NCBI GenBank assembly: GCA_017408025.1
Contig: JAFQVJ010000009.1
Span: forward strand, 1-60,194
Direction of reading: 5' to 3'
Source of the DNA: Lachnospiraceae bacterium
Lineage (GTDB): Bacteria; Bacillota; Clostridia; Lachnospirales; Lachnospiraceae
DNA length: 60,194 nucleotides
Shown here: piece after piece, positions 1 to 7,332 of the stretch
Layout: the number at the start of each line of letters is the position of its first letter
Numbering within the stretch: position 1 is the stretch's first letter
The notes under the pieces: model-generated
Told to the model about the DNA's origin: nothing
The model's database searches: none
Seen by the model: only the letters and a program-made list of their open reading frames with translations
Translations under genes and position numbers: made by a program

Positions 1-345
1 ACAAGCCGTTGCTAATTGTAATGCATCCATAGCTTTAAAATTTTTATATTCAGCTCTTATCTGTGATGCCTTATTAGCAATCTCTTGACTTATTTCTATC
101 ATTTCCATGTTCATTGTAGTCACAAGCCTATTAAACATTTCTATCAATGAATGGTTGTTATTTCTATATGGGAATACAAAGTATTCTTCCATTGTAATTA
201 CAGAAGTTACAAATCCCTTGTTATTCTCATAACCATTCATAAAGAATTTTTTAACCTTATCATAATACTGCGGATTATTAGCATCCTTCTCAATAAAATA
301 TATAAAAGGTGCTGTGTCCACGAATGCCTTTTTATAATCTGTCAT
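1..345 (-). CDS. PIN-domain toxin (VapC-like), truncated by window edge
   Basis: The first 115 residues are visible and the C-terminus lies outside the window. PIN proteins are Mg-dependent ribonucleases that usually act as toxins. The acidic residues expected of a PIN site are present: D10 (FVDTAPFIYF), E53/E54 (VITMEEY) and D107 (KAMDALQLATA). The ATG lies inside the 3' end of the antitoxin-like gene (14-nt overlap), so the two are probably translationally coupled. The fourth acidic residue cannot be seen. Fold assignment is from motif recognition only. Confidence 0.8.
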   Translation of the reverse strand, partial: MTDYKKAFVDTAPFIYFIEKDANNPQYYDKVKKFFMNGYENNKGFVTSVITMEEYFVFPYRNNNHSLIEMFNRLVTTMNMEMIEISQEIANKASQIRAEYKNFKAMDALQLATAC

Positions 346-553
346 TCTCACGCATCTCCCTCATATATTCATCTACATTCTGCCCTCTTTCCGTTGGAAT
401 AACAAAACTATCCCAATCTACAGGTACTTTAGTTTCTTTCTTCTGTGGATAATTTAATAATGTAACTATTACCTCTGTTCCGTCATATGCTCTAACATCT
501 TCATCTAACAATACTGTATTTCCTTGTATAATTCCTTTTACTGCTGCTAACAT
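332..553 (-). CDS. antitoxin-like small protein paired with PIN toxin
   Basis: This 73-residue protein starts MLAAVKGIIQGNTVLLDED. The start is set by AAGGAGG 8 nt upstream; a longer reading frame exists but has no ribosome site. The N-terminal half looks like a short beta-rich DNA-binding domain of the kind seen in Firmicutes PIN-partner antitoxins, and the acidic C-terminus (NVDEYMREMRENDRL) would be the toxin-binding tail. It overlaps the PIN gene by 14 nt. The antitoxin role is inferred from size, order and overlap; no experiment is implied. Confidence 0.7.
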   Translation of the reverse strand: MLAAVKGIIQGNTVLLDEDVRAYDGTEVIVTLLNYPQKKETKVPVDWDSFVIPTERGQNVDEYMREMRENDRL

Positions 554-566
554 AGGCAATCCCTCC

Positions 567-707
567 TTACTCATCACTACAATTATTATCCATTTCTGTT
601 GTTCCAAACAATCCATTGATTCCTTGCATTATTTGTATTATATAAATCAACTTCTCTTCTGGCATTTGCTCTATTAGTTCCCTTGCCTGTTGTCTTAACT
701 CTGACAT
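567..707 (-). CDS. small conserved-looking protein, 46 aa
   Basis: A 46-residue ORF (MSELRQQARELIEQMPEEK...) between the XRE gene and the antitoxin. Its stop codon overlaps the antitoxin's ribosome site, so it fits an operon. The sequence predicts one amphipathic helix followed by a polar tail. Small proteins with the pattern 'ELIEQMPEEKL..II..MQ' often sit beside antitoxins in Firmicutes, which is why I call it, but I know no function. The start has only a weak upstream ribosome site (AGAGGT). Confidence 0.55.
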   Translation of the reverse strand: MSELRQQARELIEQMPEEKLIYIIQIMQGINGLFGTTEMDNNCSDE

Positions 708-716
708 TAGTAACCT

Positions 717-983
717 CTATTCTTCTGCTTTCTTACCTCGCTTCGGTTTTCCTTTTTGCTCCTCTGGATAATCTATAATATACTCTTTCCCATCAGATGT
801 ATTCTTTAGAATTAATTGCATTTCTAAAGCATCTGCAATTTCAACTAATTCCAATGTCGAAAAATTATCTCGGTTCATTTTATTATTAAAGTTCTGCTTT
901 GTAACATTCGTTTTCTCTGCTAACTCAACTTGTGTCACATGTTTATCTTCTAAAATCGCTTTAATAACTTCTTTTGCTGACAT
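717..983 (-). CDS. XRE-family helix-turn-helix regulator
   Basis: An 88-residue protein with an HTH around residues 16-60 (LAEKTNVTKQNFNNKM...LELVEIADAL) and a basic C-terminus (KGKPKRGKKAEE). The start MSAKEVIKA is chosen because GGGAG lies about 8 nt upstream; an upstream in-frame ATG has no better site. It is first in a four-gene minus-strand operon ending in the PIN toxin, with a good sigma-A promoter just ahead, so it probably autoregulates the toxin-antitoxin unit. This is inference from order. Confidence 0.75.
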   Translation of the reverse strand: MSAKEVIKAILEDKHVTQVELAEKTNVTKQNFNNKMNRDNFSTLELVEIADALEMQLILKNTSDGKEYIIDYPEEQKGKPKRGKKAEE

Positions 984-1014
984 ATAAACATCTCCCATAT
1001 CTATTTTCACCTCC

Positions 1015-1043
1015 ATTATATCCTATAACCTCTATTTTTACAA
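1015..1043 (-). promoter_or_regulatory. sigma-A promoter of the XRE/PIN operon
   Basis: On the minus strand TTGTAA (1043-1038), a 17-nt spacer and a perfect TATAAT (1020-1015). The predicted start is about 25 nt before the XRE start codon. Confidence 0.7.
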
Positions 1044-1060
1044 GTAAACTTATTGATGTA

Positions 1061-1094
1061 ATCAGCACCAACATATTTTTATGCCGATGCTGAT
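1061..1094 (-). other. 14-bp hairpin upstream of XRE operon
   Basis: Arms 1061-1074 and 1081-1094 with a 6-nt loop. Read as minus-strand RNA, all 14 positions pair (three as G-U); as plus-strand RNA three positions mismatch. It lies after the 44-residue ORF and before the XRE promoter. It may be a terminator lacking a clear U-tract, or a binding site. Confidence 0.5.
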
Positions 1095-1128
1095 ATATTT
1101 TACAACATTCCCTTTAATAATCTATGTA

Positions 1129-1263
1129 CTATCTTCCATAGTATTCTTGCAGAAAGTAATTCAATGTTTGGTATACTCTATCAGCTAATTTGTCAACCAT
1201 CTTCGTCATCTCTGGCATAAGTGCTTTTTTCAAATCATCCATATTACCTATATGTATTGCCAC
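1129..1263 (-). CDS. small hypothetical protein, 44 aa
   Basis: GTG-initiated ORF with GAGGTG 6 nt upstream: MAIHIGNMDDLKKALMPEMT and onward, ending LQEYYGR. Mostly helical and amphipathic. The good ribosome site and protein-like composition argue that it is or was translated, but I recognise no family. It lies in the accessory patch between the XRE operon and tsf. Confidence 0.4.
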   Translation of the reverse strand: MAIHIGNMDDLKKALMPEMTKMVDKLADRVYQTLNYFLQEYYGR

Positions 1264-1702
1264 TCTATTTCACCTCTTTTCTTTTGCCAATAAAATGCCT
1301 CTTTCAAAGCATGGTATATATACGCTATTAAATCATCGTATATAGCTCAAATTTGCTTCGAAATGTTATTAACGTTAATTTCCTTACCTAGATATATTTA
1401 GGCACTAAAATAAGCCTACAATCAATCATATTCCTACAATTGATTATAGACTTATGTTAATGTCTAAATATTAAATTGATACTTCGTCCTTCTAAACAAA
1501 TATGAATAAAGTCGCAAACTTTTCGTGAATGACTTTGGTAAGATATTTTACCAAAATCCATACCAAATCTTTACCAAAATTGGTGTGATAAGATATGATA
1601 TTTTACGATACTTTATGATACTCTCTTTATATCACTCAATCATCACTAAAATAGCTGATTTTACTATGTTTCTAAGGACTTTTCAACTAATAGTCTAAAC
1701 GC
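1264..1702. other. gene-free stretch after tsf with repeated TACCAAA motifs
   Basis: No convincing ORF. Between 1534 and 1584 the heptamer TACCAAA occurs three times (1549-1555, 1561-1567, 1572-1578). An inverted copy (TTTGGTA, 1534-1540) makes the 8-6-8 palindrome 1534-1555. GATA-rich direct repeats follow to about 1622. Such clusters resemble arm-type integrase sites or iterons. No obvious rho-independent terminator for tsf was found. Confidence 0.45.
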
Positions 1703-2809
1703 TTAGTTTCCAGCCATCTGCTTTGCAACTTCTTCTGCAAAGTTCTCTTCCTTCTTCTCGATACCTTCACCTGTCTCGAAACGAACGAAGTTCTTTAATG
1801 TAAGCTCTGAACCTGTAGCCTTTGCAACCTCAGCGATGTACTGAGCTACTGTCTGCTTACCATCCTCAGCCTTAACGTATGTCTGCTCTAATAAACAGAT
1901 ATCCTTAAGCTGCTTCTTTATACGTCCATCAACAAGACCTAAGAAAATCTTGTTCTCAATAATTTCAGCCTTGTCAGCCATAGCAAGCTCTGCTAATGCT
2001 GCCTTTGCTTCCTTTGAAAGGAAGTTTGGTAAATACTTCAAATCGTTCTTCTTTTCTTCGTATGCAGCAACATCTTCAGCACTCCATACATTTCCGCTAA
2101 TAGCCTTCTCAAGTAAGCCCTTTAAGATTGGAACTGGAAGTGTAAATGTATCATTTAAAGCACTATCAATTGTTATCTCTCTCATCTTATCAAGCTCTTC
2201 TGCTGAGATTTCATCCTTTGTAGCATACTTTGGACTAAGAGCTGCAATCTGCATTGCGATATTCTTAAGAGCATCCTTAACTTCATCGCCTGTATTAGCT
2301 GTATCAGCCTCTACTAAAACACCAATCTTACCACCAGCGTGGATATATGGAACAACTACGCCGTTTGTATTAATCTTCTCAAATCTTCTGATTGTAAGGT
2401 TCTCACCGATAACAGCGATCTTGCTTACTAATTCTTCCTTAACTGTCTTAGACTCATCCTTGATAAACTTTTCTTCTGATAAAGCTTCAACAGTTGTTGC
2501 ATCAGATGCAATAATCTGCTCTGCGATATCAGCTACGAATGTTCTAAATGTATCATTTTTAGCAACGAAGTCTGTTTCTGAGTTTACTTCTACGATTGCT
2601 GCCTTGTTTCCATCAACATAAGCAAGAACTGTACCTTCAGCTGCGATTCTACCAGCCTTCTTAACAGCTGTAGCCTCACCCTTCTTTCTTAATACTTCAA
2701 CTGCCTTATCGAAATCACCCTCTGTCTCAACAAGAGCATTCTTACAAGCCATAACGCCTGCGCCTGTCATTTCTCTAAGTTGTTTAACCATAGATGCTGT
2801 AATTTCCAT
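1703..2809 (-). CDS. tsf: translation elongation factor Ts, extended form
   Basis: EF-Ts recycles EF-Tu by ejecting GDP. The N-terminal UBA-like region contains MTGAGVMACKNAL (14-26), and VNSETDFVAKN (75-85) is the EF-Tu-contacting TDFV region. At 368 residues it is clearly longer than typical bacterial Ts (about 280-310). The extra material lies at about residues 213-280, between a normal 'KMREI' segment and 'VDGRIKKQLKDICLLEQ', where most Ts proteins have a short linker. It is downstream of rpsB as usual, but the normal next gene pyrH is absent. ATG with GGAGG upstream. Confidence 0.96.
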   Translation of the reverse strand: MEITASMVKQLREMTGAGVMACKNALVETEGDFDKAVEVLRKKGEATAVKKAGRIAAEGTVLAYVDGNKAAIVEVNSETDFVAKNDTFRTFVADIAEQIIASDATTVEALSEEKFIKDESKTVKEELVSKIAVIGENLTIRRFEKINTNGVVVPYIHAGGKIGVLVEADTANTGDEVKDALKNIAMQIAALSPKYATKDEISAEELDKMREITIDSALNDTFTLPVPILKGLLEKAISGNVWSAEDVAAYEEKKNDLKYLPNFLSKEAKAALAELAMADKAEIIENKIFLGLVDGRIKKQLKDICLLEQTYVKAEDGKQTVAQYIAEVAKATGSELTLKNFVRFETGEGIEKKEENFAEEVAKQMAGN

Positions 2810-2852
2810 CTCTTAGATACCTCCATAATATAATTATATAAAATGAACATTA

Positions 2853-2897
2853 TCAGTGTCCTTACTCCAAACCTAACTGTTGTTTCAGGAACACTGA
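2853..2897 (-). other. hairpin between rpsB and tsf
   Basis: Minus-strand arms 2897-2887 and 2862-2853 pair over 10 bp with one bulged base around a loop of about 24 nt. There is no U-tract, so it is more likely an RNA-processing or attenuation element than a full terminator. Confidence 0.35.
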
Positions 2898-2933
2898 CAT
2901 TATTCTGAATCTTCTCAAACAATACGACTATTA

Positions 2934-3662
2934 TTAAGCCTCTGTTGTCTCTTCTACTGTTTCCTCAACGTCTACAGCTTCACCCTGATTAGCCTCGATA
3001 ACAGCATCAGCCATCTTAGAAACGATAAGCTTAACTGCTCTGATAGCATCATCATTACCTGGGATGATGTGATCTAACTCTTCTGGATCACAGTTTGTAT
3101 CACCGATACCGATTAACTTAATACCAAGTGAGTGAGCTTCCTGTACACAAATCTTTTCCTTCTTAGGATCTACTACGAAGATAGCATCTGGGAGCTTCTT
3201 CATTTCCTTGATACCACCAAGGTTCTTCTCAAGCTTATCCCACTCCTTCTTTAACTCGATAACTTCCTTCTTAGGAAGAACATCAAATGTACCATCCTGA
3301 GACATAGCCTCGATTTCCTTTAACTTCTGAATTCTAGACTGGATTGTCTTGAAGTTTGTGAGCATACCACCTAACCATCTCTCGTTAACATAGTACATAC
3401 CACATCTCTCAGCCTCTGTCTTAACAGCATCCTGAGCCTGCTTCTTTGTACCAACGAAAAGAATTGTACCACCTTCTGCTACTACGTCAGCGATAGCCTT
3501 GTATGCCTCGTCAACCTTACCTACAGACTTCTGTAAGTCGATGATATGGATTCCGTTTCTCTCTGTGTAGATGTACTCAGCCATCTTAGGATTCCATCTT
3601 CTTGTCTGATGTCCGAAATGAACACCTGCCTCAAGTAACTGCTTCATTGAAATAACGCTCAT
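2934..3662 (-). CDS. rpsB: 30S ribosomal protein S2 (uS2)
   Basis: Structural protein of the small subunit. Full length at 242 residues, with the family signature [12 protein letters not shown] (92-103), the N-terminal [17 protein letters not shown] and an acidic C-terminal tail. It is followed by tsf, the nearly universal pair. ATG preceded by CGGAGG. It has its own leader and probable promoter after the flagellar cluster's terminator, so it need not depend on flagellar transcription. Confidence 0.98.
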   Translation of the reverse strand: MSVISMKQLLEAGVHFGHQTRRWNPKMAEYIYTERNGIHIIDLQKSVGKVDEAYKAIADVVAEGGTILFVGTKKQAQDAVKTEAERCGMYYVNERWLGGMLTNFKTIQSRIQKLKEIEAMSQDGTFDVLPKKEVIELKKEWDKLEKNLGGIKEMKKLPDAIFVVDPKKEKICVQEAHSLGIKLIGIGDTNCDPEELDHIIPGNDDAIRAVKLIVSKMADAVIEANQGEAVDVEETVEETTEA

Positions 3663-3707
3663 TTTTAATACCTCCGGTTTTAATATTTTCTTTCACATAT
3701 TTCCTGC

Positions 3708-3769
3708 CATTCCTTATACATCTTCATATAAAGAATGACTCCAAAGACCTCGAGCACGGCACCTTTTGG
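3708..3769 (-). promoter_or_regulatory. structured rpsB leader
   Basis: The 5' leader holds an 11-bp hairpin (arms 3737-3727 and 3718-3708, 8-nt loop). Before it lies a looser hairpin closed by CCAAA/TTTGG (3769-3741). Ribosomal protein leaders are often sites of feedback control, so this may be an S2-responsive element. I do not recognise it as a named class. Confidence 0.4.
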
Positions 3770-3826
3770 ATATCCATATGTGTGTTTATTGCCAACATAT
3801 GCTACTTTCACACAGTCAGCCTTGTT

Positions 3827-3855
3827 AGTTTAACATAAAAAAAGCCTATATGCAA
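3827..3855 (-). promoter_or_regulatory. possible rpsB promoter inside the terminator
   Basis: Minus-strand TTGCAT (3855-3850), 17-nt spacer, TAAACT (3832-3827). The -35 would overlap the terminator stem. A modest match only. Confidence 0.4.
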
Positions 3856-3864
3856 GGCTTTTTT
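3837..3864 (-). terminator. terminator at end of flagellar cluster
   Basis: AAAAGCCT (3840-3847) pairs with AGGCTTTT (3855-3862) around a 7-nt loop, with a T-run on the minus strand. It sits just after the last gene of the cluster and could act in both directions. Confidence 0.7.
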
Positions 3865-3878
3865 CATATCATTCATTA

Positions 3879-4457
3879 TTAATTTTTTCTTGTAGTAATA
3901 ATCTTGGCTATATCCTCAAATGACATATCACTGGTAATAGTATATGTACCATTTTGAATTTTTGTAGCATAGCCATTGTTACAGAGAAAATTATCTAACG
4001 CCTCTGCATCATCAACTATTCCCGCAGCATGTAACGCATATGCAACATCATGTGATGTAGTTCTACTGTTTACTGTCAGCTCGCATTTTGCTACGTTTGC
4101 CAGTGTTGTTGTAGGCGGTTCTGTTGTTGTAGGCTCCGTTGTGGTTTCGTTTGCTGGCTTTTCTGTGGAGGAATCCTGTTCACTGCCTGTCTCCGTTGAT
4201 GGCTGTGTTGCAGACGATTCTTCACTAGAACTTGTTGCTTGTGATGATTCACTGCCAGGTTCAGCCTGTCCGCCAGTTGTTTCATCACCAAAAATCCCTG
4301 TAGATTCCTCTGTTGAACCAGCATATACCATACCTAGCTTTTCCGCTTCCTTTTTTATCTGGCTATCAGACATCTTATACGAATACGATATGAATAAGAC
4401 GATTGTTGCAAACAGTATACCTGTACCTAATCCTCTTAAATAATACTTCAACTTCAT
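3879..4457 (-). CDS. membrane-anchored protein with MltG/YceG-like N-domain
   Basis: This 192-residue protein has an N-terminal membrane anchor (about residues 9-28) and a long Ser/Thr/Glu-rich spacer (about 45-120). Its C-terminal domain of about 65 residues (SHDVAYALHAAGIVDDAEAL...YTITSDMSFEDIAKII) resembles the LysM-like region at the start of MltG/YceG lytic transglycosylases. No catalytic MltG domain follows, so it may only bind peptidoglycan. It is last in the flagellar cluster, which suggests an envelope role linked to flagella, but that is inference. Confidence 0.6.
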   Translation of the reverse strand: MKLKYYLRGLGTGILFATIVLFISYSYKMSDSQIKKEAEKLGMVYAGSTEESTGIFGDETTGGQAEPGSESSQATSSSEESSATQPSTETGSEQDSSTEKPANETTTEPTTTEPPTTTLANVAKCELTVNSRTTSHDVAYALHAAGIVDDAEALDNFLCNNGYATKIQNGTYTITSDMSFEDIAKIITTRKN

Positions 4458-4471
4458 GCTTTTACTCTCTC

Positions 4472-5263
4472 CTATCTAGACCTTCTTGAATTAAATAAAT
4501 CAATTACAAGTCTTACTTCACCAATACCAAGGCCAAGCTCCTTAGCTATCTCGATATTAGACTTTCCTTCTGAGTAAAGCTTTAAAATCATCTGATTGTT
4601 ATTACTTATTTCATGTTTTCTAACTGTCTTTGGCTGCTCTGGTGATTTTTTTGCTACCTCTGCAAGGTTCTTTGCCTGCTGGGCTGGTTGCTCGATAGTT
4701 GCTTTAGCAGTCTCAATATGCTCGGTTTTATCTGCCACTTCCACAGTATTGATTGTGTCAACCATATCCATTGCTTCAGTATTACTTGTCTCTTCTACAG
4801 GTTTTGCTTTTTTGACAACCTTTGCCTTCTTCTCTGTCACATCCTTAGCAACATCATTTACAATGGCCATCTTCTTTACACTTGTTTTAACAGCCTCGAT
4901 ATCACGTATAGTGTTTTTGAGAACTTCTTCTTTGTCGTTAAGCATATTGTAGAGGAACATTACCTCATCATGATTCTGGCCTATTCTCTTCTGAATATCT
5001 TCAGAAAACTCACCCAACGCCATTATTTTTTCCGACGTCAGCTTTTCAGCTTTGATTTCCATCTCATCCAGCTTATCGTCTATTATATTTGTAACCTCCG
5101 CTTCTACCTCTCGCTTTACTATCTCTTCTGTGACACTTGCAACATTTACACCGGCAATAGCATCTTCTTTTGTGTCTCCCGCTGTCAAATGCTCAGAAAA
5201 TAGAAAGCTACACGCCACAAATATAAGTCCTATTATCACTAAACATATTTCTAAACCATTCAT
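4472..5263 (-). CDS. DUF6115 membrane-anchored HTH protein
   Basis: 263 residues: one N-terminal membrane segment (6-24), a long charged coiled-coil-like middle, an Ala/Lys-rich linker and a C-terminal helix-turn-helix (about 225-258: MILKLYSEGKSNIEIAKELG). This matches the DUF6115 family often found near Clostridia flagellar genes. The HTH has the look of a sigma-region-4 or Trp-repressor-like fold, so it may bind DNA at the membrane or serve as a protein-binding domain. Function unknown. Confidence 0.65.
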   Translation of the reverse strand: MNGLEICLVIIGLIFVACSFLFSEHLTAGDTKEDAIAGVNVASVTEEIVKREVEAEVTNIIDDKLDEMEIKAEKLTSEKIMALGEFSEDIQKRIGQNHDEVMFLYNMLNDKEEVLKNTIRDIEAVKTSVKKMAIVNDVAKDVTEKKAKVVKKAKPVEETSNTEAMDMVDTINTVEVADKTEHIETAKATIEQPAQQAKNLAEVAKKSPEQPKTVRKHEISNNNQMILKLYSEGKSNIEIAKELGLGIGEVRLVIDLFNSRRSR

Positions 5264-5287
5264 TTTCTTTTTTGCTTCCTTTACTCT

Positions 5288-5605
5288 CTATATTTTTACA
5301 TCAAACGAGCCTGTACTCTTTATGGCAACGGTACCCTCTTCGCTGTCATTGGCTTTTCTTTTCTTTTTTACCTTCACTGAATAATACTCGTTTTTCCCTT
5401 TTTCCTTTGCATCAAATTTCTCTTTGCCCATATCCACATCATCCTTGCGAATTACATTTACGGACTTAAGCTGAACCTCTTTCTGATTACTCACGGCAAT
5501 ATTTGCCTGATCAACCATAGGCTTTGCGTCTTCACCGTGCTTGACAGCCGTCATATTCTGGCTATTCTGCACAGTTCCTTGTATAACTACAGGTCTTACT
5601 ATCAT
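5288..5605 (-). CDS. hypothetical flagellar-cluster protein, 105 aa
   Basis: Starts MIVRPVVIQGTVQNSQ at an ATG preceded by GGAGG with 6-nt spacing; a start four codons upstream is less likely. Hydrophilic and very lysine-rich in the second half, without signal or membrane segments. It lies 14 nt after fapA. I recognise no domain. Its presence between fapA and the DUF6115 gene suggests a cytoplasmic accessory role. Confidence 0.55.
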   Translation of the reverse strand: MIVRPVVIQGTVQNSQNMTAVKHGEDAKPMVDQANIAVSNQKEVQLKSVNVIRKDDVDMGKEKFDAKEKGKNEYYSVKVKKKRKANDSEEGTVAIKSTGSFDVKI

Positions 5606-5619
5606 AGCTACCTCCATTT

Positions 5620-7218
5620 CTAGAATGGTGTCGGTTTAATCTCACCTTTTTCTTTCTTGAAACGTACATGTGCTAAATCATCATGCACAAGTATAAAGTC
5701 CCCTGCAATAACTATTTTTGTTCCTGCATAGATATCGCTTCTAGCTTGAATCTTGGCATTTTTATTTCCGGCTACCAGTTCTGACAGCTTATCATATTCT
5801 TCCGTAAGTTTCTTCATTTCAGAATCCAACAATATCATATTTTTTGTAGTACTTTGTATAAGTGGAGCCTTGTCAGGTTCAAGCATTCCTGCATCCTGTT
5901 TTTTTCTGAGAAGTGCAACTAACTGTTCCAATTTCTTTCTCTCATCTGTCTTCTCTGTAAGCAGGCTCTTTATCTCATGCATTCTGGCCGAAACAGATGG
6001 ATCGGTTCCAACTTCTACTTCTGTAGTTGTTCCCATAGTTGAGCCGATGCGTGTTGCCTCAATAAGACTTGTCGAACGTACTTTGCCACCAATAATATTT
6101 CCATTCTTTCCTCTGACAAATACATCTCCCTTTGCTGATACATTGCTATGGAGAATTGTATCTGTCTCTATGTAGCCTTCCACACACACTTCAGCACTCT
6201 CAATAAATTTGGAGATAAGATTTCCTTTGCATTCCAATCTGCCTTTTCCCATAGCCTGTATACCTCTGTGAAGAATAATATCTCCATCAGCATATATGTT
6301 TGCACCTTCTACAACACCGAATATCTCCACATTACCTTTAGCACTTATAGAAAAACCAGTTCTAACGTTTCCTCTTACTGTAACAGAACCATTATAATCT
6401 ATATCTCCTGTAGAGTTATCAACATCGGCTGGCACATCAAAGTTGTTCGATACGAATACTCTATCTCCCTCAAGAGTGACATGTCCATCAACCAAAGATA
6501 TAAGTCTAAGACCATCCTCTGTCATCTCAATGTTGTTTCCATGTTTAAGTGTAAGCCTTTCTACCTTTGCAGGTTTAATCTCTGCACCATAAATATCAAT
6601 GCCTGATTTTCCTGGATCCTCCTTTGTGAGAATAGCCAGCACATCCCCCTTTGCCACATGGCTAATATTATCAAGATGATGGAAGTCTACTGTTCCATCT
6701 TCGTTAAGTCGTGGTTTTGCTTTTCTATCTGTCTGGAATTTGTATTCGATAGATGCCCTTGTTCCCTGAACTGGCTTTGTTCCCATAGCTACAATTATAT
6801 TTTTGCAATATTCAGGTTTCTCTATATGTTTCTTTATGGCATCCTCACATATTCCATGAGTAATCTTCATAACAGATAAGTCTCTTAAAAACTCATCTGC
6901 GTCTGCTCTATTTTTCCCTTCACTAGGTGGATAAAATCTGGCAATGGCATACATCTTATCTGGTGTAACTCTGACTTTCATAATTTCATCAACTGGAAAA
7001 GCCGTCTCATTACTGATTGTTATCTTGATTGGTTTTGTTGCCGTAAGAATTGTTTCATTTATCTTCTTAATGTCATAGTCTTTTATACCATGACTGTCTA
7101 AATAATCTACTATCTCGTCCAGGTTCAACGATTCCCCCCCGTCAACAGGTGGGTAATAATTCATTGCAACATTTCTTTCTCCAATAACTAATTGAAAATA
7201 ACTATTTTTGTATTCCAT
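5620..7218 (-). CDS. fapA: FapA family protein (DUF342)
   Basis: 532 residues. The N-terminal half has the FapA pattern (YYPPVDGGE near residue 21, AKGDVLAILTKEDPGKSGIDIYG). A parallel-beta-helix-like stretch with repeated G-D/G-N turns follows (about 265-400), then a coiled coil (about 415-480) and a short beta tail. The family is linked to flagellar assembly or polymer sorting in Firmicutes, with the biochemical role unsettled. It comes after the sigD terminator, so it may be a separate transcript. ATG with AGGAG upstream. Confidence 0.8.
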   Translation of the reverse strand: MEYKNSYFQLVIGERNVAMNYYPPVDGGESLNLDEIVDYLDSHGIKDYDIKKINETILTATKPIKITISNETAFPVDEIMKVRVTPDKMYAIARFYPPSEGKNRADADEFLRDLSVMKITHGICEDAIKKHIEKPEYCKNIIVAMGTKPVQGTRASIEYKFQTDRKAKPRLNEDGTVDFHHLDNISHVAKGDVLAILTKEDPGKSGIDIYGAEIKPAKVERLTLKHGNNIEMTEDGLRLISLVDGHVTLEGDRVFVSNNFDVPADVDNSTGDIDYNGSVTVRGNVRTGFSISAKGNVEIFGVVEGANIYADGDIILHRGIQAMGKGRLECKGNLISKFIESAEVCVEGYIETDTILHSNVSAKGDVFVRGKNGNIIGGKVRSTSLIEATRIGSTMGTTTEVEVGTDPSVSARMHEIKSLLTEKTDERKKLEQLVALLRKKQDAGMLEPDKAPLIQSTTKNMILLDSEMKKLTEEYDKLSELVAGNKNAKIQARSDIYAGTKIVIAGDFILVHDDLAHVRFKKEKGEIKPTPF

Positions 7219-7285
7219 ATATTCTACTCCTATATAAATATTTCACTTATCAAAAATACACCCATATTACAAGTATATACGAGCA

Positions 7286-7321
7286 ACAAAAAAGGTGCAA
7301 GGCATTTTTTTAGCTTGCACC
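7286..7321 (-). terminator. terminator after sigD
   Basis: GGTGCAAG (7294-7301) and CTTGCACC (7314-7321) form an 8-bp stem, followed on the minus strand by six T (7293-7288). It should end most of the che/sigD transcript before fapA. Confidence 0.8.
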
Positions 7322-7332
7322 CAATTTCTCAT

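Noticed and set aside
1950-2621. 223-codon antisense frame opposite tsf
   Set aside because: A shadow of tsf codon use, no ribosome site.
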